Positions 1-6,416 of a DNA stretch of 11,310 bases are shown here, in pieces. The notes under the pieces are model-generated. The model was given only the letters and a program-made list of their open reading frames with translations, had not been told where the DNA came from and ran no database searches. The stretch's first letter is position 1; each line of letters begins with the position of its first letter. The position numbers were made by a program, and so were the translations under genes. Origin of the DNA: WGMI01 sp041739275 (lineage in GTDB: Bacteria; Bacteroidota; Bacteroidia; Flavobacteriales; Schleiferiaceae); assembly GCA_041739275.1 (NCBI GenBank), contig JBGSOF010000023.1:1-11310 (forward strand). Direction: 5' to 3'.

Positions 1-38
1 AATAGGATGCTGCGGCTGTTGTGCGACTCGGCGTCGCT
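1..38 (+). repeat. Truncated copy of dispersed structured repeat (box D only)
   Basis: This 38-base stretch matches 428-465 with one mismatch and 11003-11040 with one mismatch. In the longer copies it is the loop and 3' arm of a long hairpin, so this is probably the end of another repeat copy whose left part lies outside the window. Similarity stops abruptly after base 38, where the other copies continue with a conserved block that is absent here. I recognise nothing in bases 39-154, apart from a weak resemblance of about 93-125 to 10394-10425. Confidence 0.75.
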
Positions 39-154
39 TGCGGGTCCCGAACGAAGGAGGGTTTACGGCGCTTTTAATCGGAATCTCTTTTTGATGCCTG
101 CGGCAGAGGGCTCAGTGTTGATCGCTTAGAAATTCAGATAGTGCTTTGAAATTT

Positions 155-692
155 TGAAAACTTAAAGTTGTCCTTCGCTGTTTATTCCCTCTCTACGACC
201 TTGATGTCTTCTCCCGCACAATCGTTCGGGGCTACATGTGTCCGTTGGTGTTAAATCGTCGCGGGGGGCTTCTTTCTTTGTGAGGGCCACAGAAAGTGTA
301 CAGCCACGACGCCTCGTGGCTCTGTTGTATTGCCGAATCTTAATTGGCCGTCAGGTGCGCGCTCTTGTCCTCGCTCGTTTTTGATTTTTTAGGGGCGCTT
401 TGGCCGAGGTCGCAGCCGCAGAATTTTAATAGGATGCTGCTGCTGTTGTGCGACTCGGCGTCGCTGCCCTTGGGTTTTCTAAATCAACATACCCGGAGTC
501 GAGAGGCTTTAAGCAAGTTGATGGCCGGACTCCTCGTTGGTTAATTGTAGAAATAATCCTCAAATATTGAACATGTTAGATTGAATTATCCCGAATGGCG
601 ACCTTGTCCTCTCGATTTCAGTCTGACGAATAACTTTAAGAAGCTCAAGGCGAGATCACATCTCCGTAGTCCAAAGAAATTTCCGCTGACCC
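155..692 (+). repeat. Dispersed structured repeat, copy 1 (partly decayed)
   Basis: This region aligns in the same orientation with 10730-11265. Identical blocks include the region around 183-206 (Ctctctacgacc...), 228-254, about 391-412, and a 31-base block around 470-500. Blocks of high identity alternate with diverged, AT-richer stretches. The ends are approximate: similarity fades near 155 on the left and near 692, after a shared TTTCCGCTG, on the right. No reading frame is shared between the copies, so the conserved blocks are not explained by a protein. The rest of the gene-free DNA, 693-783, shows no recognisable feature and no convincing terminator for the phospholipase gene that ends at 784. 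Confidence 0.8.
212..500 (+). ncRNA. Candidate structured RNA core, copy 1
   Basis: The stem-loops of copy 2 can be drawn here in the same order. H1 pairs 213-219 with 224-230 around an AATC loop, with one mismatch. H2 pairs 275-282 with 288-295, with a wobble and a mismatch. H3 pairs 302-309 with 314-321, perfect over 8 bp. H4 pairs 403-407 and 409-421 with 437-444 and 450-459, with a bulged G408, an internal loop GTTGT (445-449) and one mismatch. A further nested pairing, GACTC 452-456 with GAGTC 496-500 and GGGT 472-475 with ACCC 491-494, would compete with H4. The strand is a guess: most imperfect pairs are G-U in plus-strand RNA. Transcription is not shown. Confidence 0.3.
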
Positions 693-783
693 CATTGATC
701 TTCGTGAACTTCAGGCAAAACCTCAAACGAAACGAGTCCTGATCTCATAAACCTCGGAGCATAGAATTTGAACATCACGTTTT

Positions 784-1542
784 TCATTCTCCAATTGCCT
801 TCAGCGCGCCCTCATATCCCAACTTAAAGAGCTTTTTCGCCTGTTTGTTGTCCAACAAAGGCATGCCCGAAAGCTCGCTGGGTTCGATCAGAACATCGGG
901 AAGAAATTCAGCCACCCGGTCGACCGCGCCGAGTTCAAAGACGCGAACGGCGACTTCTGCCAAATTTTTTAGGGAAGTGGCTTCGGCCATGGGGCTGGCA
1001 TTCACCGCGATCACTCTTGCGCATCGATCTCGAATCGGGCGAACCGGCAGATTGTCGAAGAGACCGCCATCGACCAGCATGCGCCCCTCCCATTCGATGG
1101 GGTTAAATAGAATCGGGATGCAGCTCGAGGCGGTTACCAACTTGGCGAGCGGGCCTTCGGTCAAATATTCGACCCTTCCCTTTTTGAGATCCGATACCGC
1201 CACCACCAAGGGCTTGGGCAGATCTTCGATGCGCTTGTGCGGGATGAGCTCAGTCAAGGTCTTTTCCAATCCGCTGAGGTCGAGCAATCCCCGACTCGGC
1301 AGTTTGAGCTGAATGAACGAAAAAAGGTTTTTGCTCGCGAACAACTCGAGGAGTTCTTGGGGAGACCTTCCGGCGCATAACAAACTGCCCACCAAGGCAC
1401 CCGCGCTGGTTCCCGAGATGATGTCGGGCTCCATGCCCTTTTCGAGCAAGGCCTGATAGACCCCCAAATGGGCGATGCCTCGCGCACCCCCGCCACTCAG
1501 CGAAAGCCCGAGAGAAAGTTTTTTATCGACTTGATGACTCAT
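784..1542 (-). CDS. Patatin-like phospholipase (RssA-type)
   Basis: This is a predicted cytoplasmic lipid acyl hydrolase of the patatin family, 252 residues long, the usual size for short bacterial RssA-like members. The family's Ser-Asp catalytic dyad is visible. The oxyanion-hole glycine loop GGGARG is at residues 17-22, the nucleophile elbow GTSAG at 44-48 gives Ser46, and the DGG motif at 158-160 supplies Asp158. There is no signal peptide and no C-terminal outer-membrane barrel, so it is not the secreted PlpD type. The natural substrate cannot be read from the sequence. It lies 64 bases downstream of dnaK on the same strand, with a hairpin terminator between them, so it may depend on read-through or on a promoter I cannot identify. 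The ATG start at 1542 lies just before the conserved beta strand leading into the glycine loop, which fits the family. Confidence 0.93.
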   Translation of the reverse strand: MSHQVDKKLSLGLSLSGGGARGIAHLGVYQALLEKGMEPDIISGTSAGALVGSLLCAGRSPQELLELFASKNLFSFIQLKLPSRGLLDLSGLEKTLTELIPHKRIEDLPKPLVVAVSDLKKGRVEYLTEGPLAKLVTASSCIPILFNPIEWEGRMLVDGGLFDNLPVRPIRDRCARVIAVNASPMAEATSLKNLAEVAVRVFELGAVDRVAEFLPDVLIEPSELSGMPLLDNKQAKKLFKLGYEGALKAIGE

Positions 1543-1552
1543 AGGGACAAAG

Positions 1553-1583
1553 AAAAGGCCGGAACCGCAGCTCCGACCTTTTT
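1553..1583 (-). terminator. Intrinsic terminator downstream of dnaK
   Basis: Positions 1553-1563 and 1572-1582 form an 11-bp stem around an 8-base loop. Read on the minus strand, the stem is closed throughout with a single G-U wobble and ends in a TTTTC tract. It lies 25-50 bases after the dnaK stop codon and before the phospholipase start. The wobble pairs only in minus-strand RNA, which supports that direction, although the plus strand also carries a T run after the hairpin. Confidence 0.7.
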
Positions 1584-1606
1584 GAAAACTCTCTACCGCA
1601 GGAGAT

Positions 1607-3508
1607 TTACTTTACCTCTTCAAACTCCACATCGGTAATGTCGCCGTCTGCAGAAGAACCTGCGGGGGGGGGCGTAGATCCCGAAGAATCCGCTCCACCG
1701 CTTTCTTGCTGTGCCTTGTACAGCTCTTCTGAGGCGTTTTTCCACGCTTCGTTGATGCGCTCCATGGCCGCGTCTATGGCGGAGAGCTCCTGGCTTTTAT
1801 GGGCTTCGCGCAGGGCTTCGAGTGCCGATTCGATCGGGGCTTTTTTCTCTGCGCTCAGTTTGTCGCCAAACTCGTTCAACTGCTTCTCGGTTTGGAAGAT
1901 CATCGAGTCTGCGGCGTTCAGCTTGTCGGCTGTTTCGCGCGCTTTGCGATCGGCTTCGGCATTGGCCTCGGCATCGTTCTTCATGCGCTCAATCTCGTCT
2001 TTCGACAGACCGCTCGAAGCCTCGATCCGCACACTTTGAATCTTGCCTGTCGTCTTGTCTTTGGCCGAAACGTTCAGAATTCCGTTCGCATCGATGTCGA
2101 AGGTGACCTCAACCTGCGGAATTCCGCGCGGAGCAGGGGGGATGCCGTCCAAGTGGAAGCGCCCGATGGTTCGGTTGTACTGGGCCATTTGACGTTCGCC
2201 TTGGAGCACGTGAATCTCTACCGAAGGTTGATTGTCTGAAGCCGTCGAAAAGGTTTCCGATTTTTTGGTGGGGATGGTCGTGTTGGCATCGATCAATTTG
2301 GTGAAGACCCCACCCATGGTTTCAATTCCGAGCGATAGAGGCGTGACGTCCAACAAGAGCACGTCTTTGACATCGCCGCTCAACACCCCCCCTTGAATTG
2401 CCGCTCCTATGGCGACCACCTCGTCGGGGTTTACCCCCTTGCTCGGCTCCTTGCCGAAGAAATTCTTGACGGCCTCTTGGATGGCGGGGATCCGCGTCGA
2501 ACCGCCAACCAAAATCACTTCGTCGATGTCTGAGACGCTGTAGCCCGATTTTTTCAAGGCAGAGCGGCAAGGCTCGATGGTGCGATCGATGAGATCGTGT
2601 ACCAATTGCTCGAACTGCGAGCGACTCAAGCTGCGAACCAAGTGCTTGGGTCCGCTGGCTGTGGCTGTGATGTACGGCAGGTTAATCTCGGTCGATGTAG
2701 ACGAGCTCAATTCGATTTTGGCTTTTTCTGCCGCTTCTTTCAAACGCTGCAAGGCCATGGCGTCGGTGCGCAAATCGAGGCCTTCTTGTTGCTTGAATTC
2801 GTCGGCCAGCCAATCGATAATTTTTTCGTCGAAATCGTCTCCACCCAAGTGGACGTCTCCATCGGTCGCCTTGACTTCAAACACCCCGTCTCCGAGCTCG
2901 AGCACCGAGACGTCGTGGGTTCCGCCTCCGCAGTCGAACACGGCAATTTTTCGCTCTTCGGCCTTTTTGTCAATCCCGTAAGCGAGCGCTGCCGCAGTGG
3001 GTTCGTTGATGATTCGGCGAACGGTGAGCCCCGCAATTTCGCCCGCTTCCTTGGTGGCTTGTCGTTCGGCGTCGTTAAAATAGGCCGGAACGGTAATTAC
3101 GGCTTCCGTTACCGTGGTGCCCAGGTAGTCTTCGGCCGTTTTCTTCATTTTTTGAAGAATCATGGCCGACAATTCCTGAGGGGTATACTGACGCCCGTCG
3201 ATTTCTACGCGAGGGGTGTTGTTATCGCCCTTGACGATGGTGTACGGCATGCGCTTGGCCTCTTGGGTGGTCGAGTCGAACGACTTTCCCATAAAGCGCT
3301 TGATCGAAGAAATAGTCTTGGTCGGATTCGTAATGGCTTGACGCTTTGCGGGGTCGCCCACTTTGCGCTCGCCACCTTCTACAAAAGCCACGATCGACGG
3401 AGTGGTCCTCCGGCCTTCGCTGTTGGGGATTACGACCGCTTCGTTTCCTTCCATCACCGCAACGCAGCTGTTGGTGGTTCCGAGGTCGATTCCAATAATT
3501 TTACCCAT
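1607..3508 (-). CDS. dnaK: Molecular chaperone DnaK (Hsp70)
   Basis: This is the ATP-dependent Hsp70 chaperone of the cytoplasm, working with DnaJ and GrpE in folding and heat-shock recovery. The 633-residue length is normal for the family. The ATPase domain starts with phosphate loop 1, DLGTTNS, at residues 8-14. Lys70 is in place, the second signature FDCGGGTHDV is at 191-200, and the third, VILVGGSTRIP, is at 331-341. The interdomain linker VLLLDVTPL follows at 383-391, then the substrate-binding domain and a helical lid. The C-terminus is acidic (ITDVEFEEVK), a variant of the EEVD-like tail. The Cys-His version of the second signature (DCGGGTHD rather than the DLGGGTFD of E. coli) is, as I recall, usual in Flavobacteriia. 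Neither grpE nor dnaJ is adjacent, so this dnaK stands alone. A perfect inverted repeat about 100 bases upstream may be involved in its regulation. The ATG start at 3508 gives the standard N-terminus. Confidence 0.99.
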   Translation of the reverse strand: MGKIIGIDLGTTNSCVAVMEGNEAVVIPNSEGRRTTPSIVAFVEGGERKVGDPAKRQAITNPTKTISSIKRFMGKSFDSTTQEAKRMPYTIVKGDNNTPRVEIDGRQYTPQELSAMILQKMKKTAEDYLGTTVTEAVITVPAYFNDAERQATKEAGEIAGLTVRRIINEPTAAALAYGIDKKAEERKIAVFDCGGGTHDVSVLELGDGVFEVKATDGDVHLGGDDFDEKIIDWLADEFKQQEGLDLRTDAMALQRLKEAAEKAKIELSSSTSTEINLPYITATASGPKHLVRSLSRSQFEQLVHDLIDRTIEPCRSALKKSGYSVSDIDEVILVGGSTRIPAIQEAVKNFFGKEPSKGVNPDEVVAIGAAIQGGVLSGDVKDVLLLDVTPLSLGIETMGGVFTKLIDANTTIPTKKSETFSTASDNQPSVEIHVLQGERQMAQYNRTIGRFHLDGIPPAPRGIPQVEVTFDIDANGILNVSAKDKTTGKIQSVRIEASSGLSKDEIERMKNDAEANAEADRKARETADKLNAADSMIFQTEKQLNEFGDKLSAEKKAPIESALEALREAHKSQELSAIDAAMERINEAWKNASEELYKAQQESGGADSSGSTPPPAGSSADGDITDVEFEEVK

Positions 3509-3573
3509 GATGGATTGATGTGTTAATCGGGAATTCTTCCCTTTTCAGTCAATCGCTATGCCAAGCCCTCAAG

Positions 3574-3619
3574 ACTGACAATTCCGTTCTACCGTACCAA
3601 GTGGGGTGTCAGGCTGACA
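3574..3619 (-). promoter_or_regulatory. TGTCAG/CTGACA inverted repeat upstream of dnaK
   Basis: Positions 3607-3619 form a perfect inverted repeat, TGTCAG and CTGACA around a single base, 99 bases from the dnaK start codon. The half-site ACTGACA recurs at 3574-3580, and a related TCAGTCAA lies at 3545-3552. No CIRCE element (the HrcA operator) and no TAnnTTTG box was found in the 181-base gap. An operator or an alternative-sigma heat-shock promoter is a reasonable reading, but the binding factor is unknown. The same gap must also hold any terminator of the upstream lipoprotein gene. Only a weak CCC/GGG hairpin followed by TTTGTTTG on the minus strand was seen there. Confidence 0.4.
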
Positions 3620-3689
3620 GCTCGTACGACAAACAAACCCTTTTCCGGGATCGCTTTCGGACATGATTCAAGCAACGGCTCGAGGCTGT

Positions 3690-4751
3690 CTAATTGCAGA
3701 CGCCGTTCCCCACACAAAAGCAGGTGTCGGCACCTCCGGGGGTCGTAAAGATTCGACCAAAATTTCGGTCGCAGCTCAGCTCGTTCACCACGAACTCAAT
3801 CAAGCCGGCTTCGTTGAACTGCTTGTTGGGAATCACAGAGAGCGCGCGGCTTCCGAACAATCCATAGCCTCCTTCGATGTTGCTAAAGTCGGGTCGTTCG
3901 GTTACGATGCCCGTGGGAGGTTGATTTACGCTGAGGTAGGTAAACAAATCTTCGTCTCCTGCCAGTGCTTTAAAGTCGATCCCCAAGAGAATGCGGCGGA
4001 GCTGGGGGTCTACGGGAATGTTCTGCATCAAGGCCGAGAGCAGCGATTCGGTGGTGTAGGCAAAACTGAGGGTTTGTCCACCGTTCACCAAGTTGACCGA
4101 CTTGATTGGGAGGGTGTAAACCGACTCCAGAATTCGCGCGTTTCCGGGGTCGTTGACCGCGTATTCCTTGTATCGAGCCGTGATGCTCACTTCAAAAACT
4201 TTCGCGAGTTCCTGTGTTTTGAAAGTGACGGAGTAATCGGTGTTGGGAACCAGCGTCAACGGCAAGGCATTGTTTCTGGGCGACTGCCAGTCGACATCGC
4301 TTCCCAGCGAAACGGCTTCGGCGGTCACTACGGGTCGGTCGTCGCCCTTGATCACTCTGAGCGCATAGGTGCGGCCCGCCAAAATATCTTCGGTGCTGCG
4401 GTAGAGCCGGTAGCCCTCGGTCGTAAAAAAGCCGTCGTTGAGCGATCGAGAGGTATTGTCAAATTCAAATTGAAAAGAGCGAACCAGGCTGTTCCCATTG
4501 AATTCGTCGAGCCAAACTTCGAGGGGGCCATAATAAATGGAATCCGGCACCGATGCCCCGGCTTCGGCACCTTGGGTACCCAAATACGCTCGATTGATGC
4601 GAATCCAGTTGGTATCGGCTCCCGAGTCGAGCAAGCCGTAGACTACCGTAATATCTGACCATGGGGAGTTTACATCGAGCTCGTTGCTGCACGAGGCGCT
4701 GAAAAGGCCTGCCAGACAGAGCGTTGCAAGGGAAGTTCTCGAGCGAATCAT
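3690..4751 (-). CDS. Predicted lipoprotein of unknown function (Bacteroidota)
   Basis: This is a 353-residue protein with a lipoprotein-type signal: basic start, hydrophobic stretch at residues 8-19, and candidate lipidated Cys21 in the sequence FSASC, a relaxed Bacteroidota lipobox. Maturation would begin CSNELD, so it is probably anchored to the outer membrane and may be surface exposed. The mature part looks like beta-rich sandwich domains. It carries motifs such as YGLLDSGADTNWIRINRAYLG-like (about 38-58) and ERPDFSNIEGGYGLFGSR (about 288-306) that I associate loosely with uncharacterised Bacteroidota surface lipoproteins. DUF4249 is the closest guess, but its typical opening motif is not evident. 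The C-terminus has an unusual cluster of cysteines (327, 344, 346, 352). It is divergent from panB and lies upstream of dnaK in the same direction. No substrate or partner can be inferred. The ATG at 4751 directly precedes the signal peptide. Confidence 0.85.
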   Translation of the reverse strand: MIRSRTSLATLCLAGLFSASCSNELDVNSPWSDITVVYGLLDSGADTNWIRINRAYLGTQGAEAGASVPDSIYYGPLEVWLDEFNGNSLVRSFQFEFDNTSRSLNDGFFTTEGYRLYRSTEDILAGRTYALRVIKGDDRPVVTAEAVSLGSDVDWQSPRNNALPLTLVPNTDYSVTFKTQELAKVFEVSITARYKEYAVNDPGNARILESVYTLPIKSVNLVNGGQTLSFAYTTESLLSALMQNIPVDPQLRRILLGIDFKALAGDEDLFTYLSVNQPPTGIVTERPDFSNIEGGYGLFGSRALSVIPNKQFNEAGLIEFVVNELSCDRNFGRIFTTPGGADTCFCVGNGVCN

Positions 4752-4763
4752 GAGGTAGAAAAA

Positions 4764-4786
4764 AGGAGGCCGTTATGAGAGGTTAA
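4764..4786 (+). promoter_or_regulatory. Strong Shine-Dalgarno followed by a three-codon ORF
   Basis: In the divergent gap between the lipoprotein gene and panB, the plus strand has AAAGGAGG (4762-4769), then five bases, then ATG at 4775. The ATG opens a frame of only Met-Arg-Gly and a stop at 4784-4786. Perfect Shine-Dalgarno sequences are uncommon in Bacteroidota, which makes this stand out. It could be a tiny leader ORF or chance. The better panB promoter element lies downstream of it at 4832, which argues against it being on the main panB transcript. Confidence 0.2.
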
Positions 4787-4831
4787 AGATATTCCCCAAG
4801 TGTGGCAATCTGAGGTTCAATGAGCGTAGCG

Positions 4832-4839
4832 TAGTTTTG
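4832..4839 (+). promoter_or_regulatory. Candidate -7 promoter element for panB
   Basis: TAGTTTTG is a perfect match to the Bacteroidota -7 consensus TAnnTTTG and ends 25 bases before the panB ATG. That predicts a short leader of about 18 bases. No good -33 TTG box is seen at the expected distance, so the call rests on the -7 element and its position. Confidence 0.45.
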
Positions 4840-4863
4840 AAGCCTCACCATACCGACCGGAAT

Positions 4864-5682
4864 ATGTCTGCTGCGTCTAAGGAGTTCCGAAAGGTAACCA
4901 CGCACTCGCTTCAAGAGATGAAGCGCTCGGGAGAACCCATCGCCATGTTGACTGCCTACGACTTTACGTTGGCGCGGATGGTTGATCGCTCGGGCATCGA
5001 CGTCATTTTGGTCGGAGATTCTGCTTCGAACGTCATGGCGGGCCACGAAACCACGCTCCCCATCACCCTCGACCAAATGATTTACCACGCCTCAGCTGTG
5101 GTTCGGGCTGTGGACCGCGCACTGGTGGTGGTCGATTTGCCCTTCGGAAGCTATCAGGGCAATACCAAAGAAGCCTTGAGCTCGGCCATTCGCATTATGA
5201 AAGAAAGCGGGGGGCACGCGGTCAAGCTCGAAGGAGGCAGCGAGGTGATCGGGTCGATCGAGCGGATTTTGAGCGCGGGTATTCCGGTGATGGGGCACTT
5301 GGGTTTAACTCCACAGAGCATCTACAAATTCGGAACATACACCGTTCGCGCCAAAGAAGAAGCCGAGGCCGACAAGCTGATCGAAGATGCGCGGCTGCTT
5401 GAACAAACAGGATGTTTTGCGCTCGTGCTCGAAAAAATACCCGCCGAACTGGCCTCGAAAGTGGCGGGCGAACTCTCGATTCCGGTGATTGGCATCGGGG
5501 CGGGGCACGGGGTCGATGGCCAAGTTTTGGTGTTGCACGATATGCTGGGGATGACCCACGAGTTCAATCCTCGCTTTTTGAGGCGCTATTTGAATCTTTT
5601 TGAAGACATTACATCGGCATTAAAGCAATATGCCGCCGACGTCAAGCAGCGCAACTTTCCGAACGAAAGCGAACAATATTGA
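4864..5682 (+). CDS. panB: 3-methyl-2-oxobutanoate hydroxymethyltransferase PanB
   Basis: This is ketopantoate hydroxymethyltransferase, the first committed step of pantothenate (vitamin B5/CoA) synthesis. It transfers a hydroxymethyl group from 5,10-methylenetetrahydrofolate to 2-oxoisovalerate in the cytoplasm. From the ATG at 4864 it has 272 residues, close to the 264 of E. coli. All key positions are present when aligned with the E. coli enzyme: Mg-binding and substrate residues Asp52-Ser53 (VGDSAS), Asp91 (DLPFGSY), Lys121 and Glu123 (VKLEGG), and the catalytic Glu190 in LEKIPAE. GHLGLTPQ (144-151) and IGIGAGHGVDGQ (209-220) are also conserved. An in-frame TTG at 4837 would add nine residues, but it overlaps the likely promoter, so the ATG is preferred. 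The gene overlaps the following pseudouridine synthase by 4 bases, indicating co-translation. No panC or panD is in the window. Confidence 0.97.
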   Translation: MSAASKEFRKVTTHSLQEMKRSGEPIAMLTAYDFTLARMVDRSGIDVILVGDSASNVMAGHETTLPITLDQMIYHASAVVRAVDRALVVVDLPFGSYQGNTKEALSSAIRIMKESGGHAVKLEGGSEVIGSIERILSAGIPVMGHLGLTPQSIYKFGTYTVRAKEEAEADKLIEDARLLEQTGCFALVLEKIPAELASKVAGELSIPVIGIGAGHGVDGQVLVLHDMLGMTHEFNPRFLRRYLNLFEDITSALKQYAADVKQRNFPNESEQY

Positions 5683-6353
5683 AGCCTTTGCTCGAAGACG
5701 AGCGCATTCTCTTCCTCGATAACCACCTCATCGCGGTTCGAAAGCGCAGCGGAGAACCCGTTCAGGCCGATGCCAGCGGCGATCTGTGTTTGGCAGATAT
5801 GGTCAAAGCTTGGATCAAACACAAGTTCAACAAACCCGGCGAAGTTTATCTCGGTGTGGTTCATCGCCTCGATCGCCCCGTGTCGGGCATTGTGGTCTTT
5901 GCGAGAACCTCTAAAGCGGCGGCTCGACTGAGCGAGCAATTTCGCGATCGAACGGTGATCAAGAAATATCGCGCGCTCGTTCCACTTTGGAATGGCGAGT
6001 CGAAGGTGGAGCTCGAACACTGGTTGGTCAAAGATGCGAGCACCAACAAGGCGCGGATCGTGGGGCCGAAACATCCGCAGGCCAAGAGGGCTTTGATGCG
6101 GGTGGAGGTCTTGAGGCACGGCAAAAGCCTGAGCTTAGTCGAGATTGAGCTCGAGACGGGCCGTCACCATCAGATCCGAGCGCAGCTCTCGGCAGTCAAT
6201 GCCCCGATTCGAGGCGATCTAAAATACGGCTCAGAGCGCTCTGTCCCCGGCGGTGGCATCGATCTGTGTTCGGTCTTTTTGAGCTTCGATCACCCCGTGG
6301 GTCAGCAGCGCATCGAGCTTTCGATCGACCCCGAATTCGGTATTCGCATTTGA
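5679..6353 (+). CDS. RluA-family RNA pseudouridine synthase
   Basis: This enzyme isomerises uridine to pseudouridine in rRNA or tRNA. The 224-residue protein has the RluA-family catalytic core and no N-terminal S4 domain, as in compact RluA/TruC-like members. The catalytic signature HRLDRPVSG at residues 62-70 provides the essential Asp65. The family motif KKYRALV lies around 104-110, and the substrate-loop motif ETGRHHQIRAQL is at about 158-169. The N-terminus ILFLDNHLIAVRKRSGEPV (10-28) matches the usual start of these enzymes and comes soon after the start codon, which is TTG at 5679. That TTG overlaps the panB stop as TTGA, and no in-frame ATG occurs before residue 41, so the start depends on this overlap. 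The exact RNA target cannot be decided from sequence. I recall panB beside such a gene in other Bacteroidota but could not check this here. Confidence 0.93.
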   Translation: MKPLLEDERILFLDNHLIAVRKRSGEPVQADASGDLCLADMVKAWIKHKFNKPGEVYLGVVHRLDRPVSGIVVFARTSKAAARLSEQFRDRTVIKKYRALVPLWNGESKVELEHWLVKDASTNKARIVGPKHPQAKRALMRVEVLRHGKSLSLVEIELETGRHHQIRAQLSAVNAPIRGDLKYGSERSVPGGGIDLCSVFLSFDHPVGQQRIELSIDPEFGIRI

Positions 6354-6385
6354 ACGCTTTATAGCGAACAATTGCGGGCCTTCGA

Positions 6386-6393
6386 TATCTTTG
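6386..6393 (+). promoter_or_regulatory. Candidate -7 promoter element for the T9SS cargo gene
   Basis: TATCTTTG is a perfect match to TAnnTTTG and ends 24 bases before the ATG at 6417, nearly the same spacing as at panB. A TTG at 6372-6374 is too close to be a regular -33 box. It implies that this gene is transcribed independently of panB and the pseudouridine synthase, although only 63 bases separate it from the latter. Confidence 0.5.
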
Positions 6394-6416
6394 GCCTCTT
6401 AACAAATCCCCCTACG

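Noticed and set aside
344..544. Plus-strand open frame of 66 codons in copy 1
   Set aside because: The matching frame in copy 2 is interrupted by a stop near 10997, and the frame simply follows conserved repeat blocks.
2597..3526. 309-codon plus-strand frame opposite dnaK
   Set aside because: It is an antisense shadow of a strongly conserved gene in GC-rich codons, with no recognisable domain.
4837..4863. Extended panB start at TTG 4837
   Set aside because: The TTG lies within the TAGTTTTG promoter box, and the added nine residues are not part of the PanB family; ATG 4864 gives a normal N-terminus.
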